64,000 nt of DNA from positions 47,501 to 111,500 of the forward strand of contig NZ_JASJOF010000003.1 of assembly GCF_030163795.1 (NCBI RefSeq). Reading direction: 5' to 3'. The translations under genes were made by a program, and so were the position numbers. This stretch comes from Roseicyclus marinus (GTDB lineage Bacteria > Pseudomonadota > Alphaproteobacteria > Rhodobacterales > Rhodobacteraceae). Shown one piece after another: positions 44,397 to 52,740 of this stretch (within the stretch, counting starts at the first letter, position 1; every line of letters starts with the position of its first letter). The notes beneath the pieces were generated by a model, which was not told the DNA's origin, ran no database searches, and worked only from the letters and a program-made list of their open reading frames with translations.

Positions 44397-45173
44397 TCAA
44401 TCACCGGTCGCGGGAACGGGCGGTAGATAGCCTTCGAAGGTTACATTGTCGGCGACGCGACGCGCCTCGACCTCGGCCTCGGGGGATTTCACCGTCCAGC
44501 ACAGGATCGGGACGCCCTGCGCCTTCAATTCGGCCACGCGCGGGCCGTCCAGATCGTGCCAGTCGTGGCTAATGAAACTGGCCCCAACGGCGTCGAAATG
44601 GGGGATGCTGCGCAATTCGGCGCAGATCTCGGGCGACAGGCGCGGCCATTGCGAAGGGATATAGCCGCAGGTCGTCAGACCACGCGGCAGATCGGGGGCA
44701 ATCCGCTGCATGGCGGCAACCATGTGCGGATTGAACGACATCACCGCAACGTCGCCGGCATAGTCCGCAAGCAGCGCGGCTGTCGCCTCCTCCAGCTTGG
44801 TGTCGGCTTCGCCGAGGCCGTTCGACTGGTCCTTCAGTTCGATCAGCAGCGGCACCGCCCCCCCGATGCGGTCCAGCACGGCGGCCAGCGTCGGGATCCG
44901 ATCCTCGGATCCCTTCAGGCGGATCTGACCCAGATCGCGGGCTGTTCGCTCGCGCACCGAGCCGCGTTCCGCCGTCAGCCGGTCGAGCGTGTCGTCATGA
45001 AAGACCATGGGCACGCCATCGGCGCTCAGCTGCAGGTCTATCTCGATACCGTAGCCAGCCCTGACCGCGCGGTCGATCGCCGCCGGACTGTTCTCGATCA
45101 CGCCCGACGCCGCATCATGCAGGGCGCGATGGGCGATGGGCAGGGTCGTGAAACGGCCGGGCAGGCTGGGCAT
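44397..45173 (-). CDS. Glycerophosphodiester phosphodiesterase
   Basis: A 258-residue cytoplasmic GDPD that splits glycerophosphodiesters to glycerol-3-phosphate and an alcohol. The catalytic H-R motif is I-A-H-R-A near residue 17, followed by E-N-S-P-A-A near 31, the E-I-D-L-Q metal site near 47, and V-F-H-D-D near 60. It has no signal peptide. It follows the RidA gene by nine bases, so the two are likely co-transcribed. Confidence 0.93.
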   Translation of the reverse strand: MPSLPGRFTTLPIAHRALHDAASGVIENSPAAIDRAVRAGYGIEIDLQLSADGVPMVFHDDTLDRLTAERGSVRERTARDLGQIRLKGSEDRIPTLAAVLDRIGGAVPLLIELKDQSNGLGEADTKLEEATAALLADYAGDVAVMSFNPHMVAAMQRIAPDLPRGLTTCGYIPSQWPRLSPEICAELRSIPHFDAVGASFISHDWHDLDGPRVAELKAQGVPILCWTVKSPEAEVEARRVADNVTFEGYLPPVPATGD

Positions 45174-45182
45174 GGACAAATC

Positions 45183-45665
45183 TCAGACCGTCTTGATCTG
45201 GAAGATGCCTTCGACCTCGACCGCACAGCCAAAGGGCAGCGAACCCGCGCTGACCGCAGAACGGCTGTGCCGGCCCTTGTCGCCCAGAACCTCGACGAAC
45301 AGGTCCGAGGCGCCGTTCACGACCTTCGGTTGATCCCCGAACTCGGGGGTGGAGTTGACGAACCCGGTCAGCTTCACGACGCGCACCAAGCGGTCAAGGT
45401 CGCCGTCGCAGGCTGCCTTGACCTGCGCCAGAAGGTTCATCGCGCAAAGCCGCGCGGCGGCGGCGGCGGCGGGGATGTCCATATCGGCACCGACCTTGCC
45501 CTTGATGATCGTGTCGAGGCCTGCCGCCGTCATCGGAACCTGACCGGAAACGAAGACCAGGTCGCCCGCCACGACATAGGGCACATAGTTTGCGCCGGGG
45601 GCGGGCGGCGGGCCGCTCAGCTCGATCCCCAGTTCCGCAAGGCGCGCGTCGATCTCTCCAGCCAT
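45183..45665 (-). CDS. RidA family protein
   Basis: A 160-residue YjgF/RidA-type protein, a trimeric deaminase for reactive enamines or imines from PLP enzymes. The V-F-V-S-G-Q-V-P motif near residue 38, the N-L-L-A-Q-V-K-A segment near 78 and the C-A-V-E-V-E-G end motif are present. The conserved arginine of active RidA (near the ninth strand) is not obvious, which fits the longer subgroup of uncertain activity. GGAG lies ten bases before the start. Confidence 0.9.
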   Translation of the reverse strand: MAGEIDARLAELGIELSGPPPAPGANYVPYVVAGDLVFVSGQVPMTAAGLDTIIKGKVGADMDIPAAAAAARLCAMNLLAQVKAACDGDLDRLVRVVKLTGFVNSTPEFGDQPKVVNGASDLFVEVLGDKGRHSRSAVSAGSLPFGCAVEVEGIFQIKTV

Positions 45666-45744
45666 GTCCGGTTATCTCCTACCCGTGGTTCGCTTTGGCG
45701 CGACGCTATCCGCGGGGCATGGAAAGGGAAAGGGGCCGCGCGCC

Positions 45745-47049
45745 TCAACTTTCGCGGAAGGCGCGGCTGATATAGCCGCGCAGCGGGTCGAGCAGATAGG
45801 CAAGCGGCGTGCGGTCGCGGGTCCGGATATAGGCTTCGACCGGCATGCCCGGTACCAGCTGGCGATCCTCCAACCGGGCGATCTCGTCATCCGTCAACGC
45901 GATCTCGACCCGGTAGAACCCGGCCCCGGTCGCCTCGTCGGTGAAGGCATCCGCCGAGACTTGCGTGACCGAGCCCACCAGATCGGGAAGGTTGCGCATG
46001 TCGAAGGCCGGAAAGCGCAAAGTGACGGGCTGGCCGGAAAACACCTCGTCTATCGCAGTGGCGGGAACGCGGGCGGTGATGATGAGCGGCCGCCCCTCGG
46101 GCACCAGATAGGCGACGGGTTCGGCCGCGCGAACGACGGCCTGCGCGCCGAAAACCTCAAGCCCGATGATGCGGCCCGCCATCGGCGCGCGCAGGTCCAG
46201 TTCTCCGACGCGGCGATCCAGATCGGCGACGCGCTGGCGCAATTCCTCTTCGCTGACGCGGATTTCGCGCAATTCGGCGATGGCCTCCTCGCGCCGGGTG
46301 CTGGTCAGTTGCAGGATCGCCAGTTCGGTCTCGATCACCCGCTCGGCGGCTTCGGCCTTGCGCGCCTCGATCTCGCCCAGCGATCCGCGCAGTTGTGCGG
46401 CGTCGCGTTGCAGCCGCAAGATCGGATCGCTCTGGATCAAGCCACGGCTGAGCAGATCTTGCTGGCGGTCGAGATCGGCGACGACAAGGGCCAATTGCTC
46501 GGCCAGCGCCCCCTCCTGCGCGTCGAGCGCGGCGATCTGCGCCGCGATCTGGGTGGCGCGGCCCGACAGGCGCGCGGCCTCGGATGACAGGCTTTCGGCG
46601 CGGGCCTGAAACAGGTTGGCCTGCCCGCGCAACAGGTCATAGAGATCGGGATCGGCGGTGGCGGCGGCCACCAGATCATCGGCAAAGCGCAGGTCGGGCG
46701 CGCCGTCACGCTCGGCCTCCAGCCGGGCGCGGCGCAGGCGGACTTCGAAGAGTTGCCCGCGCGCTACGGCCAGATCGCGCGCGAGCGTCCCGGGTTCCAG
46801 CCGCAAAACGGACTCTCCCGCAGCGACACGGTCGCCTTCGTCCACCAGCAATTCGGCGACGCGCCCCCCCTCGGGATGCTGGATCGCCTGCCGATTGCGG
46901 TCGACCTCGATCCGGCCCGAGGCGACGACGGCCCCAGCCAGTTGCGTGGTGACCGACCAAAGGCCGAAGCCCGCGACCAGAACGAGCATCGCCAGAAGAC
47001 CGGTCAGGATCGGGCCACGGACCGACCAGGCGCGCGCGGGATCCGTCAT
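45745..47049 (-). CDS. Type I secretion periplasmic adaptor (HlyD family)
   Basis: A 434-residue membrane fusion protein: one N-terminal membrane helix (about 13-35), a lipoyl/barrel-sandwich half (I-Q-H-P-E-G-G-R-V near 57), a long coiled-coil hairpin (about 95-285, rich in Glu, Ala, Leu, Arg), the second lipoyl half (L-R-A-P-M-A-G-R-I near 295) and a beta-barrel end. It links the inner-membrane ABC exporter to an outer-membrane channel. Its start overlaps the exporter stop by ATGA (47046-47049). No TolC gene is in the window. Confidence 0.92.
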   Translation of the reverse strand: MTDPARAWSVRGPILTGLLAMLVLVAGFGLWSVTTQLAGAVVASGRIEVDRNRQAIQHPEGGRVAELLVDEGDRVAAGESVLRLEPGTLARDLAVARGQLFEVRLRRARLEAERDGAPDLRFADDLVAAATADPDLYDLLRGQANLFQARAESLSSEAARLSGRATQIAAQIAALDAQEGALAEQLALVVADLDRQQDLLSRGLIQSDPILRLQRDAAQLRGSLGEIEARKAEAAERVIETELAILQLTSTRREEAIAELREIRVSEEELRQRVADLDRRVGELDLRAPMAGRIIGLEVFGAQAVVRAAEPVAYLVPEGRPLIITARVPATAIDEVFSGQPVTLRFPAFDMRNLPDLVGSVTQVSADAFTDEATGAGFYRVEIALTDDEIARLEDRQLVPGMPVEAYIRTRDRTPLAYLLDPLRGYISRAFRES

Positions 47050-48779
47050 GCCACGCCCCCTTGGGCCACGCCCGCAGCCTGAATGTCGGCGTAATTGGCG
47101 ACGGTCTTGGCCAGCACCTCTTGCGTCGGGCCAAAGATCGTCGGCACACCGCCCGACAGAACCAGAAGCTTGTCGCATTCGCGGATCGCGGCGGGCCGGT
47201 GCGCCATGATCAGGACAGACCGTCCATCCGCCTTCATCGCCTTGATCGCGGCGTTCAGCGCTTGCGAGCCGTCATTGTCGAGGGCGGAGTTCGGCTCGTC
47301 CAGAACCAGCAGGACCGGGTCGCCGTAGAGCGCGCGGGCCAGCCCGATCCGTTGAACCTGCCCCCCCGACAGGCGCGCCCCAAGGCCCGATACCCGCGTC
47401 TCGTAACCATCGGGCAGATCGAGGATCATGTCATGGGCCGCGGCGGCGCGGGCGGCAGCCACGACTTTTTCGGTATCGGGGGCGGGGTCGAGACGGGCGA
47501 TGTTTTCCGCGATGGTCCCGTCGAAAAGCGTCACGGATTGCGGCAGATAGCCGATGACACGGCCCAGCATGTCGGGGTCGTATTGGTCGAGCGTCGCGCC
47601 ATCGAGCCGGATTTGCCCTGCGGCGGGCCGCCAGACGCCCGTGACGGCGCGGGCCAGCGTCGATTTACCGGATCCCGATGGGCCGATCACGCCAATCGCC
47701 TGACCGGGTTCGATGCGGAAACCGACGCCGCGCAAGGTGGCGGCCTGCCCGCCCGGCGGCACGACAGAAAGTTGCCCGACCTCCAGCCGCGCGCGGGGTC
47801 GGGGCAAGGCCATGCGCTGCGGTGGCACCGGGTTTTCCTGCAACAAAAGCCGAAGCCGCGCCCAAGCCCCCGCCGCCTCGGCAATGGCACCCCATTGGCC
47901 GACGGCCAGTTCCACCGGGGCAAGCGCCCGCCCCATGAGGATAGAGGCCGCGATCATCGCGCCCGCCGTCATCTCGGCCTGCAAGACAAGATAGGCCCCA
48001 AGACCGAGAATCGCCGACTGCAAAAACAGCCGAAAGGTCCGCGTCGCGGTGGCAAATCCCCCCATGACATCCGAGGCGCGCATCCCTTCGGAGAGGGCTA
48101 GGGCGCGCTGTCGCCGCCAGCGACCAAAGGCTGTGTCGCCCATGCCGAGCGCACGGATCAATTCGGCCTCGGCTTGCATCTCGGTCGCGGTCTGGTCGGC
48201 GGCCCGTGACGCAGCCAGAGTGCGGGACACCGGATCGTGGCTGATAGCGCGGTTGGCCAGCGTCACCGCCACCAGAACACCAGCACCCCCGGTGGCGAGC
48301 CATCCGAGCCAAGGATGAAACAGAAAGATCGTTCCCAGAAAAAGCGGCGTCCACGGCATGTCGAACAGCGCAAGGAAAACGGGCGATCCGGTCAGGCGCT
48401 GCACCAATCCCAGATCCTGAAGTCCGGTCTGCCGCTGACCCGACCGATGCGCCTGCGTCATCGCGGCCCGAAACACCCGCCCGTCCAGATTTTCCTGCAG
48501 ACGTGCACCATAGCGGGCTGCCACGCGACCCCGCACATTGTCGAGAATGCCCATCATCAGGAACAGGAAGGCGACAAGAACGGTCAGCGCCAAAAGCGTT
48601 TCGCGCGAGCCTGATCCCAGCACGCGATCGTAGACCTGCAACATATAGATCGGCCCGGTCAGCATCAGCGCGTTCACGGCCATGCTGAAAACAGCGATTG
48701 ACCACAAGAGCCAGGCATTGCGGCGCCGGAAAAGCGTCAGGTCGTCGGGGCCCGCTGCCCGCTCCGCTACAGGTGCCAT
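47046..48779 (-). CDS. Type I secretion ABC exporter (PrtD type)
   Basis: A 577-residue half-transporter: six membrane helices (about 25-310) and an ATPase domain with Walker A GPSGSGKST near residue 365, signature LSGGQVQRI near 475 and Walker B L-L-V-L-D-E-P near 498. It lacks an N-terminal peptidase domain, as in PrtD/RsaD exporters of RTX proteases and S-layer proteins. The ATG at 48779 is used; the ribosome site is weak. No RTX substrate gene is nearby, so the cargo is encoded elsewhere. Confidence 0.92.
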   Translation of the reverse strand: MAPVAERAAGPDDLTLFRRRNAWLLWSIAVFSMAVNALMLTGPIYMLQVYDRVLGSGSRETLLALTVLVAFLFLMMGILDNVRGRVAARYGARLQENLDGRVFRAAMTQAHRSGQRQTGLQDLGLVQRLTGSPVFLALFDMPWTPLFLGTIFLFHPWLGWLATGGAGVLVAVTLANRAISHDPVSRTLAASRAADQTATEMQAEAELIRALGMGDTAFGRWRRQRALALSEGMRASDVMGGFATATRTFRLFLQSAILGLGAYLVLQAEMTAGAMIAASILMGRALAPVELAVGQWGAIAEAAGAWARLRLLLQENPVPPQRMALPRPRARLEVGQLSVVPPGGQAATLRGVGFRIEPGQAIGVIGPSGSGKSTLARAVTGVWRPAAGQIRLDGATLDQYDPDMLGRVIGYLPQSVTLFDGTIAENIARLDPAPDTEKVVAAARAAAAHDMILDLPDGYETRVSGLGARLSGGQVQRIGLARALYGDPVLLVLDEPNSALDNDGSQALNAAIKAMKADGRSVLIMAHRPAAIRECDKLLVLSGGVPTIFGPTQEVLAKTVANYADIQAAGVAQGGVA

Positions 48780-48951
48780 CGGAACACTTTCATCACCTTC
48801 AGGCCGGTCGGGTCTTGTCCCGGTTCCCGTTTGGCCCAAAAACCATTAACACTACGTTTGACCGCTTGGTCGAACAGCGAATCCCTTTGATTTCGGCGGG
48901 GTGACGCTAGCTTGAACCTTGCCACCGCAGATTGTTACGGAAGCATAGACC

Positions 48952-49749
48952 TTGGCCAGACATTTTACACACCGCCGCTTGGCCGGACTGCCCGGCGTCG
49001 CGCTAGCCCTGATGCTTGCGGCCTGCGGGCCTGCCGCCCTGCCGCCCGGTGACACCATCATCGACGCGGACGAAGCGCAGAACCGCGAGGTTCATCGGTT
49101 CAACGTGGCGCTCGACCGTTCCTTCGTGCGACCCGTCGCGCAGGGCTACGGCACCGCTGTGCCCGGGCCGATTCGGCAGGGCGTCGACAATTTCGCCTCG
49201 AACCTCGCGCAGCCGTCTTATGTGCTGAACAACATCTTGCAGGTTCGTCTCGGCCAGGCGACGCACAACACCCTGCGGTTCCTCGTGAATTCGACCATCG
49301 GGATCGGTGGCCTGTTCGACCCTGCCACGGCCCTCGGTCTGGAGGCGCGCGAGACCGATTTCGGCGAGACGTTGCACATCTACGGCGCGCCGGAAGGGGA
49401 TTTCGTCATGCTTCCCGTCTTCGGCCCGTCGACGACCCGTGACACCATGGGTCTCGTGGTGGACATGGCGACCAACCCGGCCAGCGTCTTCGTGTCGGCA
49501 CCCCAAAGCCGCTATGTGTCGGGCAGTCGGGTTCTGGACGTGTTCGGAGAGCGCTACGACAACCGCAACGTGATCGACGGCGTGCTTTACGACAGCGCCG
49601 ATGGCTATGCTCAATTGCGCTCCCTCTACCTTCAGAACCGGCGGTTCCAGCTTGGTGGCCCCGTGCTGGGGTTCGACGGGCTGGATGGTGCCGCGACCGA
49701 CGCAGCTGACATCTACACGGACCCGTATGCCGATGCCCCTGTTCAATGA
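48952..49749 (+). CDS. mlaA: MlaA/VacJ outer-membrane lipoprotein
   Basis: A 265-residue lipoprotein that removes mislocalised phospholipid from the outer leaflet of the outer membrane. The lipobox L-M-L-A-A-C is near residues 20-25 (lipidated Cys25). The family segments are F-N-x-A-L-D-R near 51, N-F-A-S-N-L near 80, and the N-S-T-I-G-I-G-G-L-F-D-P-A run near 111. The start is a TTG at 48952 with ACGGAAG upstream; no suitable ATG precedes the signal. It overlaps the mlaC-like gene and is divergent from the secretion pair. Confidence 0.92.
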   Translation: MARHFTHRRLAGLPGVALALMLAACGPAALPPGDTIIDADEAQNREVHRFNVALDRSFVRPVAQGYGTAVPGPIRQGVDNFASNLAQPSYVLNNILQVRLGQATHNTLRFLVNSTIGIGGLFDPATALGLEARETDFGETLHIYGAPEGDFVMLPVFGPSTTRDTMGLVVDMATNPASVFVSAPQSRYVSGSRVLDVFGERYDNRNVIDGVLYDSADGYAQLRSLYLQNRRFQLGGPVLGFDGLDGAATDAADIYTDPYADAPVQ

Positions 49750-50350
49750 TCCCCGCCCCACGCGCCGCGCGATCCTGATCGCGTCGGCCACCGCCGCGTT
49801 GGCCCCGCTCGTGCCGGGCAAGGCGCGCGCCGTGACGCCCGCCGCCGCAACGGCGCTTGTCGAACAGGTGGCAAGCGAGATCACGCGGATCATCAATTCC
49901 GGACGCTCTGAATCGTCGATGATCGGGGATTTCGAACGGATGATGGCGCGCTACGCCGACATGCCGACCATCGCGCAATCGGTGCTGGGACCTGCTGCGC
50001 GTTCGGCGAGCGGAGGGCAATTGTCAGCCTTTGCCGAGGCGTTTCGTGGCTATATGGCGCGCAAATACGGGCGGCAGTTCCGCGAATTCATCGGTGGCAC
50101 GGTGACTGTCGTCGGCGCGCAGGATACCGGGCGCTACATCGAGGTGAATTCCACGGTGACCATGCCGGGACAGGGCCCGTTCGAGGTGCGCTTTCGCGTC
50201 TGGGATCGCTCGGGGCAGCCGCTCTTCATCGACCTGCTGATCGAGGGCGTGTCGCTCGTCATCTCGGAACGCTCCGAAATCGGCGCGGTTCTCGACCGCA
50301 ACGGCGGGTCGATCGACGGGGCGACCCAGACCCTGCGTGGCATGGGTTGA
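49727..50350 (+). CDS. mlaC: MlaC/Ttg2D-type phospholipid-binding protein with Tat signal
   Basis: A 207-residue periplasmic lipid carrier that ferries phospholipid between MlaA and the inner-membrane MlaFEDB complex. A twin-arginine type signal is visible (P-T-R-R-A-I-L, about 11-17), where E. coli uses a Sec signal. The mature part has the R-R/K-Y-G-R-Q-F segment near 105 and the D-L-L-I-E-G-V-S-L motif near 170, as in MlaC. The ATG at 49727 lies inside the end of mlaA; a second in-frame ATG at 49733 is equally likely. The other mla genes are not in the window. Confidence 0.85.
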   Translation: MPMPLFNDPRPTRRAILIASATAALAPLVPGKARAVTPAAATALVEQVASEITRIINSGRSESSMIGDFERMMARYADMPTIAQSVLGPAARSASGGQLSAFAEAFRGYMARKYGRQFREFIGGTVTVVGAQDTGRYIEVNSTVTMPGQGPFEVRFRVWDRSGQPLFIDLLIEGVSLVISERSEIGAVLDRNGGSIDGATQTLRGMG

Positions 50351-50928
50351 CCGGCCGCTCGGTGCCTGATCTCGCGCTGGATACACGGACGGGCTTGCCT
50401 GATGCGCTTCGCATCCTCCTGCGCGATTACCCGCGCGAAGGTTGGCAGGCCGATCCCGGCTTTCACGGGTTGGTAAGCTTTTGGCTGGAACGCCACATGA
50501 TGTTCCGTCAGCTGATGGCGCGCATGACGGCCGATTCGCAGAGCTTTCTTGACGGACGGCACGATGCCCGTGGCTTTGCCGCAGGCATCGCGCAATTCGG
50601 GGGCATGTTCGTCAACCAGTTGCACGGCCACCACCAGATCGAAGACCACCATTATTTTCCGATCCTTCGGACCCGGGATAGCCGGATCGAGCGGGGCTTC
50701 GACCTGCTCGACGCGGATCACCATGCGCTGGACGGCATCCTTGCGCGCTTTGTCGAGCAGGCGAATGGCGCGATTCAGGGTGCAGGTGGATCGGACCCAA
50801 AGGTCGGGGCCGGGCGTCTGCTGACTGGGCTGTCGGATCTGGAGCGCCTGATCGACCGTCACCTGACCGACGAAGAAGATCTGATCGTGCCGGTCATCTT
50901 GCGCGACGGGCCCGGCGGCCTGGGCTGA
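50347..50928 (+). CDS. Hemerythrin-domain protein
   Basis: A 193-residue four-helix-bundle protein with a di-iron site pattern: H-x-x-x near residue 50, the H-G-H-H-x-I-E-D-H-H motif near 92-101, D-A-D-H-H near 121 and H-L-T-D-E-E-D near 170. Such proteins bind oxygen, nitric oxide or iron. The start is a TTG whose last two bases overlap the mlaC stop (TTGA at 50347-50350), so translation is coupled. Its role with the lipid-transport genes is unclear. Confidence 0.82.
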   Translation: MTGRSVPDLALDTRTGLPDALRILLRDYPREGWQADPGFHGLVSFWLERHMMFRQLMARMTADSQSFLDGRHDARGFAAGIAQFGGMFVNQLHGHHQIEDHHYFPILRTRDSRIERGFDLLDADHHALDGILARFVEQANGAIQGAGGSDPKVGAGRLLTGLSDLERLIDRHLTDEEDLIVPVILRDGPGGLG

Positions 50929-50946
50929 GACGGGTCAGGCGCCACG

Positions 50947-50984
50947 AAAAAGACCCCCCGGGGCGCGCGTCGGCCACCGGGGGG
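50947..50984 (-). terminator. Intrinsic terminator of the curli operon
   Basis: On the minus strand the stem CCCCCCGG...CCGGGGGG (50984-50977 with 50961-50954) is followed by TCTTTTT (50953-50947), about 90 bases past the stop of the last curlin gene. It could also stop transcription from the convergent hemerythrin gene. Confidence 0.72.
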
Positions 50985-51072
50985 CAAGGTTTCGGGACTG
51001 CTCGAAATAGGTCGGACGCCCGGCCCTTGGGGGACCTGTGACTGGACCGGGCGCCCATTCGACTTGCGACGG

Positions 51073-51468
51073 TCAGTCGAAGCCGAATTGGAAGGTCAGG
51101 CCCGCCTGACCGTTGCGCGTCTGGGCGACATTTGCCCGTGCGCCATTGCCGAACTGAAAAACGCCGTGGGACTGCCCATAGCCTTGCTGGTCGAGCATGG
51201 CGGAATGACCGTTCCCTTCTTGGTGGATGATGCCCTGCGATCCGGAACCAGCGATCTGGCGCAGGGCGGCTCCGTTCTGGCTGCCATCCTGATGGACGAA
51301 AGCCCCGCTTTCGATGCCCCGGGCGATCCGGTAAATCGCGAACCCCGCGCGGAGCAGATCGGCCTGCGCCCCCGATCCGGGCGTCAGGCTTAGGCTGAGT
51401 GTTCCCCCGGCCGCGGCGGGCAGGGCAGTCGTGGCAAGGATGGCGGCAAGAAGGGCGGAACGGATCAT
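51073..51468 (-). CDS. Curlin-repeat protein (CsgB-like minor subunit)
   Basis: A 131-residue secreted protein: signal peptide (1-20), a non-repetitive stretch (about 21-50), then about four to five curlin-type repeats (50-131) with the Q-x-G-x-x-N/H spacing, e.g. HQDGSQN, HQEGNGH, QQGYGQ and QFGNGA. Repeats of this type stack into amyloid. The short length and terminal repeat pattern suggest a nucleator or minor fibre subunit; the assignment to CsgB rather than CsgA is tentative. AAGGA lies eight bases before the start. It is last in the operon. Confidence 0.78.
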   Translation of the reverse strand: MIRSALLAAILATTALPAAAGGTLSLSLTPGSGAQADLLRAGFAIYRIARGIESGAFVHQDGSQNGAALRQIAGSGSQGIIHQEGNGHSAMLDQQGYGQSHGVFQFGNGARANVAQTRNGQAGLTFQFGFD

Positions 51469-51535
51469 GGCAGTGGTCCTTAAAAGGTGAAATGGGAACG
51501 ATGTGGACACGGGCGGGCCCTGCAGCCCGGGCGCT

Positions 51536-51913
51536 TCAGGTTTCTTCGGGGCAATGAAGGCGTCGGCCCCCGGTTTCGAGCGTCAGATCGACCTCCAGCC
51601 CCGCGGCGGGACCGTTAAGCGTGACCTGCCCAAGTTGCGCGGTTTCCCCGGCGCGGAGCGCAAAGTCGCCGCTCTGGTTCATCAGCACACCGCCCTGAGC
51701 AACGCGCAGGTGGTAGTCGCCCGCGATATCTTCGGTCGCGGTGACATGGCCCGTCACGGTTAGGGAGGCGCCCCGCGCCACCGTCTCGACGTGGCACGAC
51801 ATGGGGCCAACAGGCAGGGCGGATCGATCCGGGTTCCCCGCAAGGGCGGTGCACCCGAGGGCAAGGGCGGCCAGGCTGCCGCCAAGTGCGAAACTGGAAG
51901 GGGTGAGGGTCAT
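51536..51913 (-). CDS. csgH: CsgH-like curli assembly/chaperone protein
   Basis: A 125-residue exported protein with a signal (1-25) and a small beta-sandwich domain with two cysteines (C40 and C120) that may form a disulfide. The pattern of strands (L-T-V-T-G-H-V-T-A, G-D-Y-H-L-R-V, N-Q-S-G-D-F-A-L-R-A-G-E) matches alphaproteobacterial CsgH, which binds curlin and prevents premature polymerisation. It lies between two curlin genes, which strongly supports the call. AAAGGA precedes the start. Confidence 0.78.
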   Translation of the reverse strand: MTLTPSSFALGGSLAALALGCTALAGNPDRSALPVGPMSCHVETVARGASLTVTGHVTATEDIAGDYHLRVAQGGVLMNQSGDFALRAGETAQLGQVTLNGPAAGLEVDLTLETGGRRLHCPEET

Positions 51914-51995
51914 TTCGTGATCCTTTCGCGACGGAAACCGGGGGTTCGGTCCCGGACACGGGCGAGCGATGCGCCCGATCCGGGGTCATGGGCGA

Positions 51996-52433
51996 TCAAT
52001 CCTGGATGATCAGGGTGACGTTGCCGTTGCCGTAGGTTCGCGCGGTGGCCGAATTGCCGTTGCCGACCTGGATCACGCCGACCGCGTTGCCAAAACCGCT
52101 GGTCTGGATGTCGGCGCGATTGTTGGCGCCGAATTGCGCAACGCCATTGGCATTGCCGCGCCCTGTCTGGCGGGAAATGACGGTGTTGTGCCAGCCGCGC
52201 TGACCGATGGCGGTGGTGTTCCGCGACCCGTCCGTCATGGCGATGGTCGTGTTTCCGCGGCCGTCCTGAATGATCGACGTGCCGTTGCAGCGACCGCTCT
52301 GGGTGATGCCGATGTCATTCCCGCGGCCCCATTGCTCCGTGTAGGCGGTGGCGCAATTTGCGAAGGCCGGGGCCGACAAGGCAACGACCAGCGAGGCAGA
52401 GGCGATGGCGGTCTTGAGCAGGGAAATGGTCAT
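51996..52433 (-). CDS. Curlin-repeat protein (major subunit, CsgA-like)
   Basis: A 145-residue secreted protein: signal peptide (1-25) and about eight repeat strands (30-145) with the motif (Q)-x-G-x-x-N, e.g. QSGRCN, QDGRGN, QRGWHN, QTGRGN, QFGANN and QVGNGN. Gly and Asn are very abundant and charges few, as in curli amyloid. Two cysteines (about residues 27 and 49) are unusual for curlin. GGAGG nine bases before the ATG at 52433 fixes the start. First gene of the operon. Confidence 0.82.
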   Translation of the reverse strand: MTISLLKTAIASASLVVALSAPAFANCATAYTEQWGRGNDIGITQSGRCNGTSIIQDGRGNTTIAMTDGSRNTTAIGQRGWHNTVISRQTGRGNANGVAQFGANNRADIQTSGFGNAVGVIQVGNGNSATARTYGNGNVTLIIQD

Positions 52434-52584
52434 TGTCGGGATCCTCCGGGAAAAAGTTCGGGTTGCGGTAGCGTGTGTCGTCGGTGTCAGGCGCTGGTTG
52501 GTTTGTGCGCCGTCGGCCGATAACCAAACCCTGACCCCGAGGCCCGATGTCAGACAATTTCCGCGAAAAGACAGGGAATGACAG

Positions 52585-52609
52585 GCGGATGCCATCCGAT
52601 AGCATCCGC
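52585..52609. promoter_or_regulatory. Inverted-repeat operator candidate for the curli operon
   Basis: GCGGATGC (52585-52592), nine bases, GCATCCGC (52602-52609): perfect 8-base arms 150 bases before the first curlin gene and next to the AT-rich island. Possibly bound by a LuxR/CsgD-type regulator encoded elsewhere. Confidence 0.45.
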
Positions 52610-52681
52610 TTAAATAATTGTTTTAATGTAATTTACTTCCAATCTTGTGCGGCTGCGCGTTCGGTATGGCCAGCACGAATC

Positions 52682-52721
52682 AAAAAGGCCCCCGCGCCGG
52701 ATTGGCAGCGCGAGGGCCTTT
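52682..52721 (-). terminator. Intrinsic terminator of ohr
   Basis: On the minus strand the stem GGCCCTCGCGC...GCGCGGGGGCC (52718-52708 with 52697-52687) is followed by TTTTT (52686-52682), about 20 bases after the ohr stop. Confidence 0.85.
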
Positions 52722-52740
52722 CGTCAGGGATAGCGCTGGA

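Larger units (their letters stand above)
52434..52740. other. Curli operon upstream region
   Basis: A 307-base gap without genes. It holds the curli promoter region, including an AT-rich island (52608-52640) unlike the GC-rich surroundings, a strong inverted repeat (52585-52609) and the ohr terminator (52682-52721). The AT island probably contains the promoter, but I cannot assign -35/-10 boxes safely. Confidence 0.5.
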
